Shown: positions 33,562 to 45,096, counted from the stretch's first letter. The stretch is DNA of 64,000 bases from Cylicocyclus nassatus (GCA_958299035.1 CATQJL010000223.1:15843742-15907741), one strand, 5' to 3'. A program made the numbers and translations. The notes: generated from the letters alone by a model not told the origin.

Positions 33562-35194
33562 ATGAATCAAGACAAGCTGACTATTGGCGCAGACAGTATA
33601 AACGACTAAACAAGTAATTTTTCTCACATCTTAAGCAACAGGCACGTGACTACAATTATATACTTGAACTGTAGCGTATGGGGAGCAAGGGCTATTTCGT
33701 AGCTTAGACGTTGTTTTGTCGGGTATACAATGTAGTGCTCAAAGGCTGCTATGAGACTAAAAATTTGATATAGGCGATCAAGCTTTTCAATTTGAAATAC
33801 ACTGCCAAAGATGGGTACAAAGTATTACTGGAACAGGCTTGATGATTGCGACTTTATTGCCCACTTCCACTTTCACCCTTCCCCCGAACGGTCGGCTGGG
33901 TGCGTAGCAAGTGGTACCCAGGCAGTCGACTGCTGCCGCAGCCAGCCTTCAGGGCTGGCGTAAGCGCCGCTGCATATGGTAAAATAATTACGCTAACCGT
34001 CTGAAATCGCTTGCCGAGAGGTTACCTTGCACTTCGTCGCGCTGAGGTGCGATATCAGCCTCAGAAATAGCGCTATTATCAATATTTATATCATTTATAT
34101 CAAACAACAAAAATTTAACTGATAAAAAGCAAATGAACAGATTTGCACAGAGTAGAGTTTTTCTAAATGAAAACGGTTATGAGATTCAGTTCTTTTAGAT
34201 AACCGGAGGTTGAAATAATTCAAGATGCAGAATAGTTAGTTAGTTATCAAGATTTTTTCTAAGGTTCAAAACTAGGGTAGAACGTACGAGAATGACGAAA
34301 AAAGTCTGTTAAAATTAGCATTTTAAAACTTAGTGATGTTCAGCGAGCTATGTAAGCCAAAGTAGGTCAGATAAATGATCCAAGGTAGGTTGAAAATCGA
34401 GTAGGTCACTGATAAAAGGTGAAAATACGTCACGTTTGCTGATATACAAGAAAAAGATATGGTTAAAATTCGACCGAATGCGAAAAAATTGTCCTGAAAA
34501 TAAATTTTCTAAAACTACCCGAAAATTTTCTTTACAACCTAATAAGTTCTCGATGATCTACGTTGTTCTTTTGTATATCAACCTACGTGACATATTTTCA
34601 CTTTTTATCAGTGACCTACTCGTTTTTGACCTACTTCGGATCATTTATTTGACCTACTTTGGCTTACATAGCTCGCTGAACATCACTAAGTTTTGAGATG
34701 CTAATTTTAACAGACTTTTTTCGTCACTATGTCTCCCTTGGCAGGAGATTTCAGACGACTAGCGTAATTATTTTACCATATGCAGCGGCGCTGACGCCAG
34801 CTCTGAAGGCTGGCTGCGGCAGCAGTCGGCTGCCTGGGTAGCACTTGCACGCCTCCCCCAAAGTTGGGTACAAAGTATTACTGGAACAGGCTTGATGATT
34901 GCGACTTTATTGCCCACTTCCACCTTCAACCTTCCCCCGAACGGTCGGCTAACTACTAGCTCTAAGCATCCATCTGTTACGGATAGAAGAGAGGGATGTC
35001 CGGCAAAAGAAACCTTGGCTAGTCCACCGGGTGATCCTTTTGCGGAAGTCAGAAGAGATTCAGCAAAGCCAGCCGAATTCGCAACTGGCGCTCTTACTGG
35101 CAAGAAGATTGATGGATCTAATAGTGTAACGCAAACGAGTCGTGTAGCACCGTTATCAAATTGTCCTTTGAAGATCATCGCTGTTTTTATATGA
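33562..35194 (+). pseudogene. Unknown gene split by a Mutator-like element
   Basis: Exons 33562-33595 (ATG), 33675-33722 and 33774-33897 join in phase: MNQDKLTIGAD, YGEQGLFRSLDVVLS, then GDQAFQFEIHCQRWVQSIT and on. Reading then hits TAG eight bases inside the transposon (33898-34857). Beyond it, 34858-35194 repeats the last 93 bases of the exon (33805-33897) in the same frame and continues to TGA, ending CPLKIIAVFI, with AATAAA 20 bases later. Donors are GTATAA and GTATAC; acceptors ACTGTAG and TTGATATAG. No splice pair at the element borders restores a simple frame. The product is unrecognised: an N-terminal folded part and a Ser/Thr/Pro-rich tail. The 3' half could still be expressed. Confidence 0.7.
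33898..34857. mobile_element. Mutator-like (MULE) non-autonomous element, copy 2
   Basis: 960 bp with the same tip as copy 1 (GGGTGCGTAGCAAGTGGTAC, inverse GTAGCACTTGCACGCCTCCC) and a centre that folds back. Instead of a 9-bp duplication it is flanked by a 93-bp direct repeat of host coding sequence (33805-33897 and 34858-34950, 3 differences). Confidence 0.8.
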
Positions 35195-35534
35195 TAATGA
35201 AACGTTGAGAATGAATAAATAGAAGGGAACAGACTTCATTGCTTCACGTCTCAACGACCTCGGTAGGCTCAAAAGAAGTCAGACATTGTAATCTAGTTTC
35301 TCTTTATCAAGCGTTCTCTTACATTCGCTCATTCGATTCTCCTTTGTGGGAGCAAAAATTTCGGAAGAAATGGACTATTCGGTAAGGGCAGACCAGTGTA
35401 GCACAGTGTGACCGCTTGAAACCTTCTTGATTGACTGCGCGTCAAAAATAATCAGCGTTTATATTATGGCAGTGCTCATATATATGCTGACATTCTATAG
35501 AGCAGAGAACGGAAGATGCCGCAGTACATCACTA

Positions 35535-35813
35535 TTAACGAACAGCTATTCGTTTTATCATTGAGTTTTGCATCACGTGTGAGTATGAAGGACATTTTTG
35601 GGGCTTGCAAGTTATAAAGTTGACTTTAGAATAAATACCATTATGATCCTCTTTTCTATGCTTTCTCAGTGGACTCATTAGACTCTGTTGCTCCTTGCTA
35701 GCTAAGAGCTTATTTATATGCACAAACTCAACTCGACTTGGTACTCGATTAGTCTTACCAATACATGACAGAGAATTTAAGATAAGAGAGGTATATAATA
35801 CTGCCAAAGTCAT
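35535..35813 (-). CDS. Small secreted propeptide-like protein, 73 residues
   Basis: Exon 35813-35759 encodes MTLAVLYTSLILNSLSCI, a signal peptide, and ends in a GTAAGA donor. A 57-bp intron with a CTCTTAG acceptor leads to 35701-35535 (TAA), in phase. After the signal comes a polar segment with a basic cluster LRKHRKEDHNG (a possible proprotein-convertase site), then a part with two cysteines, CKPQKCPSYSHVMQ, ending KRIAVR. The size and layout resemble neuropeptide or small effector precursors, but no known peptide motif or C-terminal amidation glycine is present. The intron length is a multiple of three and the frame also reads through, so the unspliced 92-residue form is possible. Confidence 0.55.
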   Translation of the reverse strand: MTLAVLYTSLILNSLSCIGKTNRVPSRVEFVHINKLLASKEQQSLMSPLRKHRKEDHNGIYSKVNFITCKPQKCPSYSHVMQNSMIKRIAVR

Positions 35814-35999
35814 ATGTTGTTTTGAAAGTGGGTATTGATCCGTTACCATCAAATGTGCGGGCTTGTCGCTAGCCGGTGGAGTCCATACCTTTGAAGCAGA
35901 CCGCTAAATGTTAGGTCGACAAAATAATAGTCAGCATCCACTTGCTATTTGGCGATGTCGTTGTCTGTGTCTCTGTGTGTACGCATGTTCCAAATAGAA

Positions 36000-36199
36000 A
36001 TCTTTATTTCTAAACATCAAACTTGGCACACATACACTTCGGAGCGGGGCGGGCGGGCTACTTTTCGTCATTGATCGATATCGATTTTGTCGATTTTTCG
36101 CAAATTATCTACGAAGTTGGGAAGGCGGCACAGGGGATAGTGAGCATGCTGTGCGAAAATATTATTGAAAGGACCGGCAAAGCCGGGTTTGCCAGCTAG
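36000..36199. mobile_element. Short copy of the CTAG-ended foldback family
   Basis: It shares ACTTGGCACACATACACTTC, ATCGATATCGATTTTGTCGA and GCACAGGGG with 24367-25531 and ends GGGTTTGCCAGCTAG at the right. One internal repeat unit only. Confidence 0.65.
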
Positions 36200-36623
36200 T
36201 ATATGCAATGATATAAGTATACTTCGCCAGCAAGACTGAAATTTTAATTGCTAAGCCGAGCGCATAAGATGAAATATCAATATGAGTTAGGAAGTATCTA
36301 TTTATGCTACGAAATCAAAAAGTTTCTCACCCAATTTTCTGAAGCTTCTGCTTCTGGCACGAATTCCTAAAGAGAGAAGCTAATAAGCATCACCTTTCAC
36401 AAACATCACCTTATTAGTGAGTGGATAGATGAATTTCCCAGATGTCTGTTACTCATCTTATTTCAGCGCATCATTTTGCTATGACAACGATGCTGTCATA
36501 GTAAAATGATGCTATTTCGAGATTGAAGAGCTCATCATAGCAATACGTTGTGATCCTATTTACATACCTGAAGTGTATTGCACTTTTAAGGGGTAGATCC
36601 ATTAATAAGGTTATTAATGTCAT
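36196..36623 (-). CDS. 55-residue protein, four exons, stop inside a transposon end
   Basis: Exons 36623-36568, 36445-36410, 36366-36331 and 36235-36196 join in phase with strong sites (donors GTATGT, GTGATG, GTGAGA; acceptors GTAACAG, TCTCTCTTTAG, AAATTTCAG). The chain starts MTLITLLMDLPLKSAIHF and continues HLGNSSIHSLI, NSCQKQKLQKI, LAGEVYLYHCIY. The TAG lies in the terminal CTAG of the transposon at 36000-36199, so the ancestral protein probably ran further. An acceptor TTTTAAG lies upstream of the ATG. Only a weak signal-like N-terminus. No family recognised; the first exon could be internal. Confidence 0.6.
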
Positions 36624-37188
36624 GACACAAAAAGCAAGCTTAAAAGCAGTAAATTGAGCTTTTCTGTTAAATGAGTGCGCTAGACAGTAAAAAGTGCAAG
36701 TCTCTAATTGCACTTTTACGCTAGTGACTTTCAGATTTTTCAGTACATGGTAGATTTCATTGCAAAAGGTGTAACTGAGTGTACTTGAAACGATAATGAC
36801 TGAGTGAAGCTTCCGACATATTCAGCAGATATTTAAACACACTATGAACGTGATCTTGAGGAAGTCTTTTGGCATGGATTGAGAGCCCAAACTTGAACCG
36901 TGTACTTCCTTGGGACTGGTTTTCATTACTGACAGGTTGGTGCAGAAGTAAGGAGCTGTCTCACTGTTAGTTTGTATTCGACTAATCTCAAAAATTATGA
37001 TGCTCCAAAGCAGTCACCATATACCTTTCACTCTTTTCTGCTCCTCCTTCTACTTGTTTAAGTTCAGCTTTTTTTATGCTGTAGCAATGATATCCAGTAA
37101 AGCCGGGTTATTTATTTCGAAGCAAGCTGGAGATGAAAAGGATGCTACACGGAAATGAGCATCCCATTACAAAACCATCTATCATATA

Positions 37189-38208
37189 TTAGGTTGTCCC
37201 GAAAGTTTCGTCCGTTTTTCAACCTATCATAAAAATATGTGGAACAAAGATAGGGAAACGCTCTAAGCACTACCCGACGCATCTTTTCCTCGTTTTTCTA
37301 ATTGTCATAATTTTGTGCAGATTACTCTTTTGTTCACTGAGATAAACGCCGAAATGTCGAACCCATGGTTTTTACTATGTCCAAGTTTGACAACTTTTCA
37401 CAATCTTCATTTTCAACTTTTGGAAGACCTTTGATAGCCCTCAAATAGAGTAAGCAAAGGGCAATGCAATGCAATTATTTGGCATATCTAAATGGCTTTT
37501 CAATATTTTTGAAGATATTTTTTCCAAAAGTCTTCACTTTTGCGAAGTTTTAAAATACAGAAACGCCTCGAACACTAACAAATCATCGCATTTTGAAGTT
37601 TTCAAAAACCGATTACGATTATTCACTATTTTTACAAAGCAAATGAGCGTTTACCGCTTCAAAATATAAGATTTTGCATTTTACGTGTACACGCTGGGGT
37701 GGGGTCAAATTCAAGAATTATGAAAATTTTATTGCCAAGGACCCCGCAAATTGGAAAGAAAATATACTCACTGGAAAGAGGAGGAAAAGCTGCATCGAAT
37801 TACACCTTAGTTGTGCGCCGTTCCATGATCTCTGGCTTTTGGCATCATCAAAAGTGGAATTTGATAGCATCAGAGAAATAATTCTAAAAAATTTTCAAGG
37901 CTGGCTATAGATGCCGCAAAATTGCATTATATTGCCTTTTGTTTGCTCTATCTAACTGTTGCCAAAGTTTTTCCGAAAGTCAAAAATAAAGATTGTGAAA
38001 AATTGCCAAACTAGGACATAGTAAAAACCATGGGTTCGAAATTTCGGCGTTTATCTCAGTGAACAAAAGATTAATCGGCATGGAAGCATGACAGTTAGAA
38101 AGACAAGGAAAAGATGCGTCGGATATTGTTTAGAGCGTTTTCCTATCTTCGTTCCACGCGTTTTTATGATAGGTTGAAAAAACGGACAAAACTTTCGGGA
38201 CAACCTAA
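37189..38208. mobile_element. Mariner-type foldback element
   Basis: The tips TTAGGTTGTCCCGAAAGTTT and the exact inverse ACTTTCGGGACAACCTAA, TA-bounded, extend into arms of about 270 bp. The interior shares blocks with 47896-48898 (AAATGAGC, GAAAGAGGAGGAAAAGCTGC). Frames such as 37674-37910 are interior repeat sequence. Confidence 0.75.
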
Positions 38209-38482
38209 TACAACAAGGAAGCTGTAGATAATAAGTATTTATTTTCGGGGAATACCCTGGTTACATCACATGTGTCAAAATCAGAAAGCTCTTAAAAATA
38301 GAATACAGAAATTGGATTGATTTTGCCAGAGGTATACGATTTTCTCCAGAATATTAGAATTCAAGGATTATGGCCTAACAAAATCAAAAAGGAATAAAAG
38401 ATTAAGAATCAAAGTGGATCAATTATAGCTATACAATAAAGATCATCATTATTAACTAATGTTTCCAATCGTAGTCCCATGT

Positions 38483-39274
38483 CTACAATACAGGGCAATA
38501 AAAGAAAGAAAGGATGTTGCGGCTCCGCGATGCACAGGAGCTTCCTGGACATATGCCGACAGCGCTGCATGCCTCTTTCGCTTGTCGCGCCTTCTGTAGT
38601 CGCCGCAGGACCACTCGGCTGGGAACACGTCCAAGTGGCGGCCTCGTCTCTTCATTTTCGCAATTAGTTGTCCTCTTATCATGCTTGACCTCGATTTCAG
38701 CAGCTTCCTTATAAGGGGATTCAAAGTTAGGCGTTTGAGTTTGAGATGTTTTGGGTATTGGACGCGAATCAGCGCGAAAAGGATCAAGGGTCCTTGTAGT
38801 AGTGGTTGAACAACGATGCTGTAGTGGAGCTGGGGTCACCCGTTCTATTGAGACTAATAATATCAGCTGCCTAGTTGGAGAAACCCAGACGCTTTGTTGA
38901 GTGGTCCCGTGCGGCACCGGCAGCGCAAGACGACGCTTCTCGTTCCGTGTTACTATCCCAGATCATCCTATTTAGGGGCCTTGTAGATCTTAACATTCTT
39001 TTGTTGTATATATTTCAATACATATTTGTTGTTTGGTACACAAATTTTTCTAAATTTGCCGCGCATAATTTATGGGCTTATTAAAGTGACCGCGTCGAGT
39101 GGACTAGCCAAAGTGCACCTCTTCAAAAACGCGTAATCCTGGAATGTAAGGTAGCTGGTGCAGGGCAGACGAGCACGCGGTTAGAGGTGCTGGGCCATAG
39201 TTGCGATAGGGGGAGTGATAGATCTTACCCCCTTCACTTTGAGGCCAAACTCCCGATGACCTCCTTCATCTGGG
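38483..39274 (-). CDS. 3' part of an unknown gene, with a 20-bp micro-exon
   Basis: Four exons join in phase: 39274-39229, 39138-39119 (20 bases), 38967-38885 and 38844-38483 (TAG), giving 170 residues. They encode PDEGGHREFGLKVKG, then DYAFLK(R), then MIWDSNTEREASSCAAGAAR..., then a long polar exon (RVTPAPLQHRCSTTTTRTLD...) with a basic stretch RRLQKARQAKEA and a Cys-rich end (CSAVGICPGSSC...FFYCPVL). Acceptors are AATCTCAG, ATTCCAG, TAAATAG and CTCAATAG; donors GTAAGA, GTGCAC and the weak GTTTCT. Exons further 5' were not found; a foldback element and a hAT gene occupy the DNA above. Mostly disordered-looking; function unknown. Confidence 0.6.
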
Positions 39275-39643
39275 CTGAGATTGGTATTGTACTCTGACAA
39301 TATGATAAAAATCCTTATTAAAAGGTTTTGCAGGCTGAGCACCTCAAACAACAAGTACATTCATAAATTTACGAAAGAAACGGTATTTATGTTTATTTAT
39401 ATTATTTATTTATCCTCGTAGCATTCATTTGGAGAGCAGAAAGTGAGGACACAAAATCAGCTAATTTTTGAAGCACATAAAATCCCTCATATCTCGCGGC
39501 ACAGAAGACCTAGAAAAATGTCGACGGTCTACGTCGATTCTCCATGATCTCAGCTTTCGAATGGTATAAAGCATGTTAGGGCTGTTTTGCTTCCCGGCTC
39601 TAAAAATCATTTGCTCCGGTAACCGATAAAAGCCAATGCATTG

Positions 39644-40354
39644 TATAGGTCGTCCCGAAAGTTCTTGCGCACGATTTTCAAAAATTCATAACCTCTGAAT
39701 TTCTGACTGATTTGACTGCTTCTATTTCCGTATGAAACAGTAAGTCATGTTTTTTATAATGACATCTTACCTGCTTACTAATGGTCATCTGTTGCATAGA
39801 TAGGAGCGATAGAAGAAAATTGGTCAAAATTTGAATTTTCTGTGTAGGGTCATGAAAAATCGGAGACTTGCAACAAAAATCGGAGAAGTCAGTATTGTAG
39901 GTTCTTTCACCAGCTCTTTCTAACAGTGCAATGTTTGCGCTGATTGAGGGTCTCTATGAAGAGAATGATTTTCGAGCAAGCAATACAAAAGGGCGAATTT
40001 GGTTTATTCTTGCATTTTTCATGGAAATCATAACTTTCCATAGAAACGCTCAATCGGCGCAGACTTTGCGCTATTAGAAAGAGCTGGTGAAAGAACCTAC
40101 AATACTGACTTCTCCGATTTTTGTTGCAAGTCTCCGATTTTTCATGACCCTACACAGAAAATTCAAATTTTGACCATTTTTCTTCTATCGCTCCTATCTA
40201 TGCAACAGATGACCATTACTAAGCAGCTGAGATGTCGGTATAAAGAGCATGACTTACCTTTTCACATAAAAGTGTAAGCAGTCAAATTGGTTGGAAAAAT
40301 CAGAAGTTATGAATTTTTGAAAATCGTGCGCAAAAACTTTCGGGGCGACCTTAA
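39644..40354. mobile_element. Mariner-type foldback element
   Basis: The tips TATAGGTCGTCCCGAAAGTT and its inverse (AACTTTCGGGGCGACCTTA), with inner parts GCGCACGATTTTCAAAAATT and GAAAAATCGGAGACTTGCAA present in both orientations. About 710 bp. No transposase. Confidence 0.7.
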
Positions 40355-40551
40355 GAGCGAGGTGGAGCAAGTTAATAGTAAAAAATGTGCTGTGGATTGA
40401 CATCGTTATCAGCACTAACGGGAACGTGAGCGAACGCGTCTTTTTAAGCGTGCTTATCGTTGTTATATGTTTATGTTTTTTTGGTAAAAAATGCGCTTTT
40501 GATTGACAGTTATGCCACATTATTAGCACACACTCAAAAAACTATGGGAGA

Positions 40552-42278
40552 TTGGTGAATTTCCACACCTTCACACAAAAACCCCCATTTCTGGAATCTA
40601 TACTCTGTAAACCTAGTGCTGAGGAAGGTCACTTTTGTGAAAACGCTCTAGACTCACCTTTCCTAATTTGTAAAGAATGTTTGGTTTCAATAAAACAAAA
40701 CTTTGAGACATTCAGAAGAATAAAATGTTTTGGAAAGGTTGGCAGTTTAAAGAGGAAACGGCAGGCAGAATACTTTACAAAATCGCAGTTGACTCGCATG
40801 TGTTCCAGTTTAACAGCGAGGCAGAAGGAGAATCTTACGCCGACGAAAATGTTGTCGACATTGATACAGAGTTGACAATTGAGCGAAACTCTCTGTCCTA
40901 CATAAGGAATCCAAGCAGATTGCCTAGTTTCAATGAGGAAGTGCCCAGGAAGTCCATTGCTGATCTTCAGGTTGCTGAAGATTTCAAGGCTGCTAAATTC
41001 ACAAACATGGATATGAACAAAAGGAAGGTGTTAGTCCAAGCATAGCTACTGCTCTTAGATTCCGACTGGAGTGCAAACCCAACTCTGTGCTTTATGGTTT
41101 TGGAAGTTATTCGCCTTGTGACATTATGACCTATGATCTTGAAAAAAAAACCAACGCGCAGCATAGTATCTACTCTCTTCGGCTGTTCCGCAGATGCTGT
41201 TAAAGAAGAAGTTGAGCAGCTTTCTCATCAGCTAACAGGACGTATGCCAGAGGACCCATTACTTACCGCAAAAATCTGATGGATTTACTAGCAAAGCTAG
41301 TTTCCATTCCGACTAGCACGGCAGAGGTGAAGAAAGGGTTTTCCATCTACTCTGTTATCAGAACACAACGCAGAAGTCGCACAACGGTGGAGCATCTAAG
41401 CAATTACTTAAGGTTTGTCAACCTTCTACTAAACATATTGTTATCTAAAAACTTCGTTCAAAGGATTGCTATAAGTAGTCCACGCAGGATGTCACCGTAT
41501 GACTTCTTAAAATATCCTAAAAGATGGTATGAAGAAACTGGTCACCTACCTGCTGACTTTCCTGGTGCTACCAGAGGGCCAGAAAAAAATTACAAAAGCT
41601 TAGACAAGAAGAACGTTTCAAATCCATTTTCGACTTAGAACGCTTTTTCACACAATTCTACATTTACTCCGATGACTGGAGGAAGAAGAAGATCTTTCAG
41701 GCAGCGAACTTGCTGTCTCTGACCTTAGCGATAGTGATATTGTTGATAATGATGTGCAGGAATTGTAAGTTATTCCCAACTTGTACATCTTTTGGGATAA
41801 ACCTTATTGCTTTCGTTTTTTGTTGATGCAATGAAACAGGAGCACAGATCTTCATAAAGTCAATTTTTTTGAAATTTTTTGATTTCATTTGAAAATTTTT
41901 AAAAATTTTTTTCGAAAAAAAAATTTGTGCCTAAATAAAGTACAAATTAGAGATCTTCATACCACGCTTTTTTACCTTTTCTCTCTTCCTCCCCCCTCCC
42001 CTAGACTCACATATCCCCTTCACCCTGGAAGGTCGGGAACAGCAGAGACCCCTTCACCTGGGGAGAGCCCGGCTCCCCCTATCGCACCTATGTGCTGGGC
42101 CCACCGATCCGCAGCAAAGAGGTTTTATAGTAGCCAAACAAATATTTTCTTTGAGATAGCTCGTTACTGCTGGTTCACTGTTCTACTACTTCTTACTTTA
42201 TTAAATGATTTTCAGATTGATACTGTAGAGCTGTTCGCTTTTCCATTGGCTCCCTATTCCGTTTGTAAACAAGACTGA
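40552..42278 (+). pseudogene. hAT transposase-derived gene or relic
   Basis: Open blocks on the plus strand are 40552-40875 (C...H...C...CxxC, possibly zinc-binding), 40725-41045, 41045-41215 and 41279-41638. The last contains VSIPTSTAEVKKGFSIYSVI followed by RSRTTVEHLSNYL, which is the hAT C-terminal dimerisation domain, and then MSPYDFLKYPKRWYEETG. An acidic stretch (LEEEEDLSGSELAVSDLSDS) follows at about 41680-41765, ending at a GTAAGT donor. An exon from 42005 could join in phase and close at 42278; alternatively TAA at once with AATAAA near 41935. Frames change several times, so it is either spliced or decayed. Neither a DDE core nor flanking TIRs were identified. Confidence 0.6.
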
Positions 42279-42309
42279 AAGCATCGTTTCCAACGATTTG
42301 TGTACCAAA

Positions 42310-43723
42310 AAAAGGGTGGGAGGGGGAGGGGGAAGGATTGGGCTGCTTCATTCTGCTACATTTGAAATACTTGCAAACAATTTTTCTCTGATTCATAATC
42401 CAAAATAATATGATGTGATGTAGCAAAATAGAGATGCTAGTTTGTTATTGCTCCTTGCAAGACTAGCAAAAAGCTGCCCTCCTCGGCTATATTCATCAAA
42501 TTTTTGAATAGCGATATCAGCTAACTACAAACTAGGACGATATGAGACTTTTTTTAAGAAGATCAATACACCTTGTAAAGGTAGCGTAATGGTAATAGGT
42601 GACCAAGCACAAGTTTATTGCAATTTAGCCTTGCAAAAAAGTTTTCTTGAAGAGCGAGTAGGCCACATTCCGGTTTTCCGAAATTTCAATATAGCCTTGA
42701 ATAGATTATAATACATGTATTTGTTGAGAGCGTAACTTAAGCTAAAATTTTCGTACATAAAAGACACCGGTAACCTTCCAGATTTTTCTGAGATTCTAAA
42801 AAATCATGATAAAAAAAATGAGAGAAAGGGACAAACTTACAGCAATCCTTACTTTGATGTAGATAGATGTTGTAATACGCCAATTCCATGATAATTTTCC
42901 AAGGTTAGTCTTTCTTACTACTTTTCACTTATTTTTTTCCGCAATTTTTTTAGCCATTCTATTTAGAATAAAACGAATTTGCGTATTTAGTGAAGCCAGT
43001 TTTATAGAAATTTCAGATTCCTTTACTAATTTTATGGTATATTTTTCATGCACTTCATTCATAACGAGCTATAAAAACCCGGATGGCTTATTATGTGTGG
43101 TCATAACCCTAATTTATTTGAAAATGGAGTAGAAACTGATAGTACTAAGAGATTTTTACACCTCAGTTATTCTCCGACGTAAAATAATAAATAATACAGC
43201 ATGACTTCTTGCTATTTGAACTTATGAATTGTAATTACGTAGTTTGATTGGAAGCTTCTTTGTTTGATGAAGGATGCATACATTTATGAGATTTGGGATT
43301 ATCAATGTAACACCTGTCGACTGTTTTTTATCCCACGTTTCGTCAACATGCAGCAAAACATCTGGACAAAAAAATTATTCTTTTCTTGCATACAAATTCC
43401 CACAAATTTCTTGTTTTTATCTATTATTTTTTGAGCGAAATTAGCTCGAAATCTACTATTACGTATCAACTACTCGAAATATTCTACGACCAGTACACAG
43501 GTTATGACCCAATATGGCCACAATAATTAGTTATTTAGTTCCTTTTTTCTTAAACATTTTAAGCTTCGCTTTCATGCTTTGATGGATGTGGAGATGAGTG
43601 ATCCGATATTAAATAGATTCAATTTCTCTCTATCTAGCGAATATTAACAAATTGGTGACCTGTTATTCTGAAATTCTTTGATAAAAAAGAGATTTTCTCA
43701 AACTTACGATTAGTCAGTTAATT
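42310..43723. other. No recognisable gene
   Basis: Strongly AT-rich, with no splice-bounded coding frame or repeat family that I can support. Confidence 0.4.
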
Positions 43724-43855
43724 TTAATTGCTTTTTCCTTGACTTTCTAAGCTCCGTTTGCGCACAGTGAGAAAGTTGAGGTTTCGACCTTCTTTCATTC
43801 CAGTTTTGATAGAGGTGCTTTTTCCAGAGAAACCGAACACAGGACAGAAATTTGT
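43724..43855 (-). CDS. Candidate terminal exon, unknown gene
   Basis: After a CAAATGCTGCAG acceptor the minus strand encodes 43 residues to TAA (TNFCPVFGFSGKSTSIKTGM..., basic end RKRSLESQGKSN) with strongly coding-like RNY codons. No partner exon found. The plus strand is also open here (KFVCSICRRH), so the strand is not certain. Confidence 0.35.
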   Translation of the reverse strand, partial: TNFCPVFGFSGKSTSIKTGMKEGRNLNFLTVRKRSLESQGKSN

Positions 43856-44724
43856 CTGCAGCATTTGTAGGAGGCACAAAGCGACCGAAATGTTTATCCG
43901 ACGTAATAGTTTTTTTTGAAAAAAAATCACTTAAACCATTTGTCCAAAATACTTCAACTTCAAAACTTCATTTTCGATCACTGATGTTCTTATGAAAATT
44001 ATTGGGTTTCTTCAACATTATACTTTCCTAGCTGCACAGACGAAATGACAAATGACGAAAACACAAAATGACTTTTTCTTTACAAAATCTTCAAATCCTT
44101 GTATTACTTAGGCTTGAGTTGAGCTAAAAGTTACATGATAACCTAGAATATGGCAAAAAAAGCCGGAGTCCACTTGTTAAAAGCAGAAAAGCTCATAGCA
44201 ACTGCTAGTTTGTGAAACGAGGCAATTATACAACAATCTCAACACATATGACGTGAGATGACTATACAATGAATGTGGTTAAAGGTATGCAATTTTATGA
44301 ACGAGGGGAAAGGAATGTTTAAATGTCATGTAATTATAGTGTTTGCATGACATATGTACTTTGTTCCCTTGAGTAGTGAATTTTACGAGAAACAAGTTAG
44401 AGCAATTTTTTGTTAAAAATTAGGCCAGGCAAATTTTTTGGATGAAAAAGAGAAGATAAACTTGTTTGCTTATGACTCGGAAGTTTTGGAAAGTACCAAG
44501 GCGATATTCAGTTTCGGCCAAAATTCTATTGTATTCATTGCTATTTTGTAGCTCAAATTACATGTACAAAATTATCCTTATCATCTAAGAAACATTTCAT
44601 CTGTAATTCTAAGCTATGTGTATGATATTTTGATTTCTAACCATTTTATAAGAAAGGGAGGGGTGAGAGCATGAGATCAAAGTGGCATCAAACTTCAGCA
44701 TAATCTTGTTATATAGTCATAATT

Positions 44725-45096
44725 CAGTGGCGTACCGAGGGGGGGGGGGGGCGGGGGGGGGCGCGCGCCCCCCCCGAGAACGGGTCGCGAAATTTTTGAA
44801 AATTACTTTCATGCGTTATAAAAATGTGCAAATGACTTGTTTATTTTTGTAAACAATTAAAATAATTTTTAAAATTTTTTAAAAATTCAAATTAGCCTTA
44901 TAAAAAAATTTTTTTCGGGGGCGTGGCTGACGCCACGCCCCCTTTTTCCAGATTTTGTGGGTTTGGGGCCCGCAAAATTGTTGAGAAGCCCCCCTAAAAT
45001 TTTTTCGGAGTGCGTGGCTAACGCCACGCACCTTCATTTGAAAATTTTTTTGCCGCGCCCCCCCCCCCCCGAGCCGAAATCCTGGGTACGCCACTG
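44725..45096. mobile_element. hAT-type MITE with perfect target duplication
   Basis: 372 bp with ends CAGTGGCGTACC / GGTACGCCACTG and an 8-bp duplication TCATAATT at 44717-44724 and 45097-45104. Near each tip are G/C runs. The interior has GCGTGGCTxACGCCACGC hairpins. A diverged relative may lie around 54540-54770. Confidence 0.9.

Noticed and set aside
34768..35178. 136-codon minus-strand frame
   Set aside because: It is antisense to the plus-strand 3' exon, which has an AATAAA 20 bases after its stop and upstream exons in matching phase.
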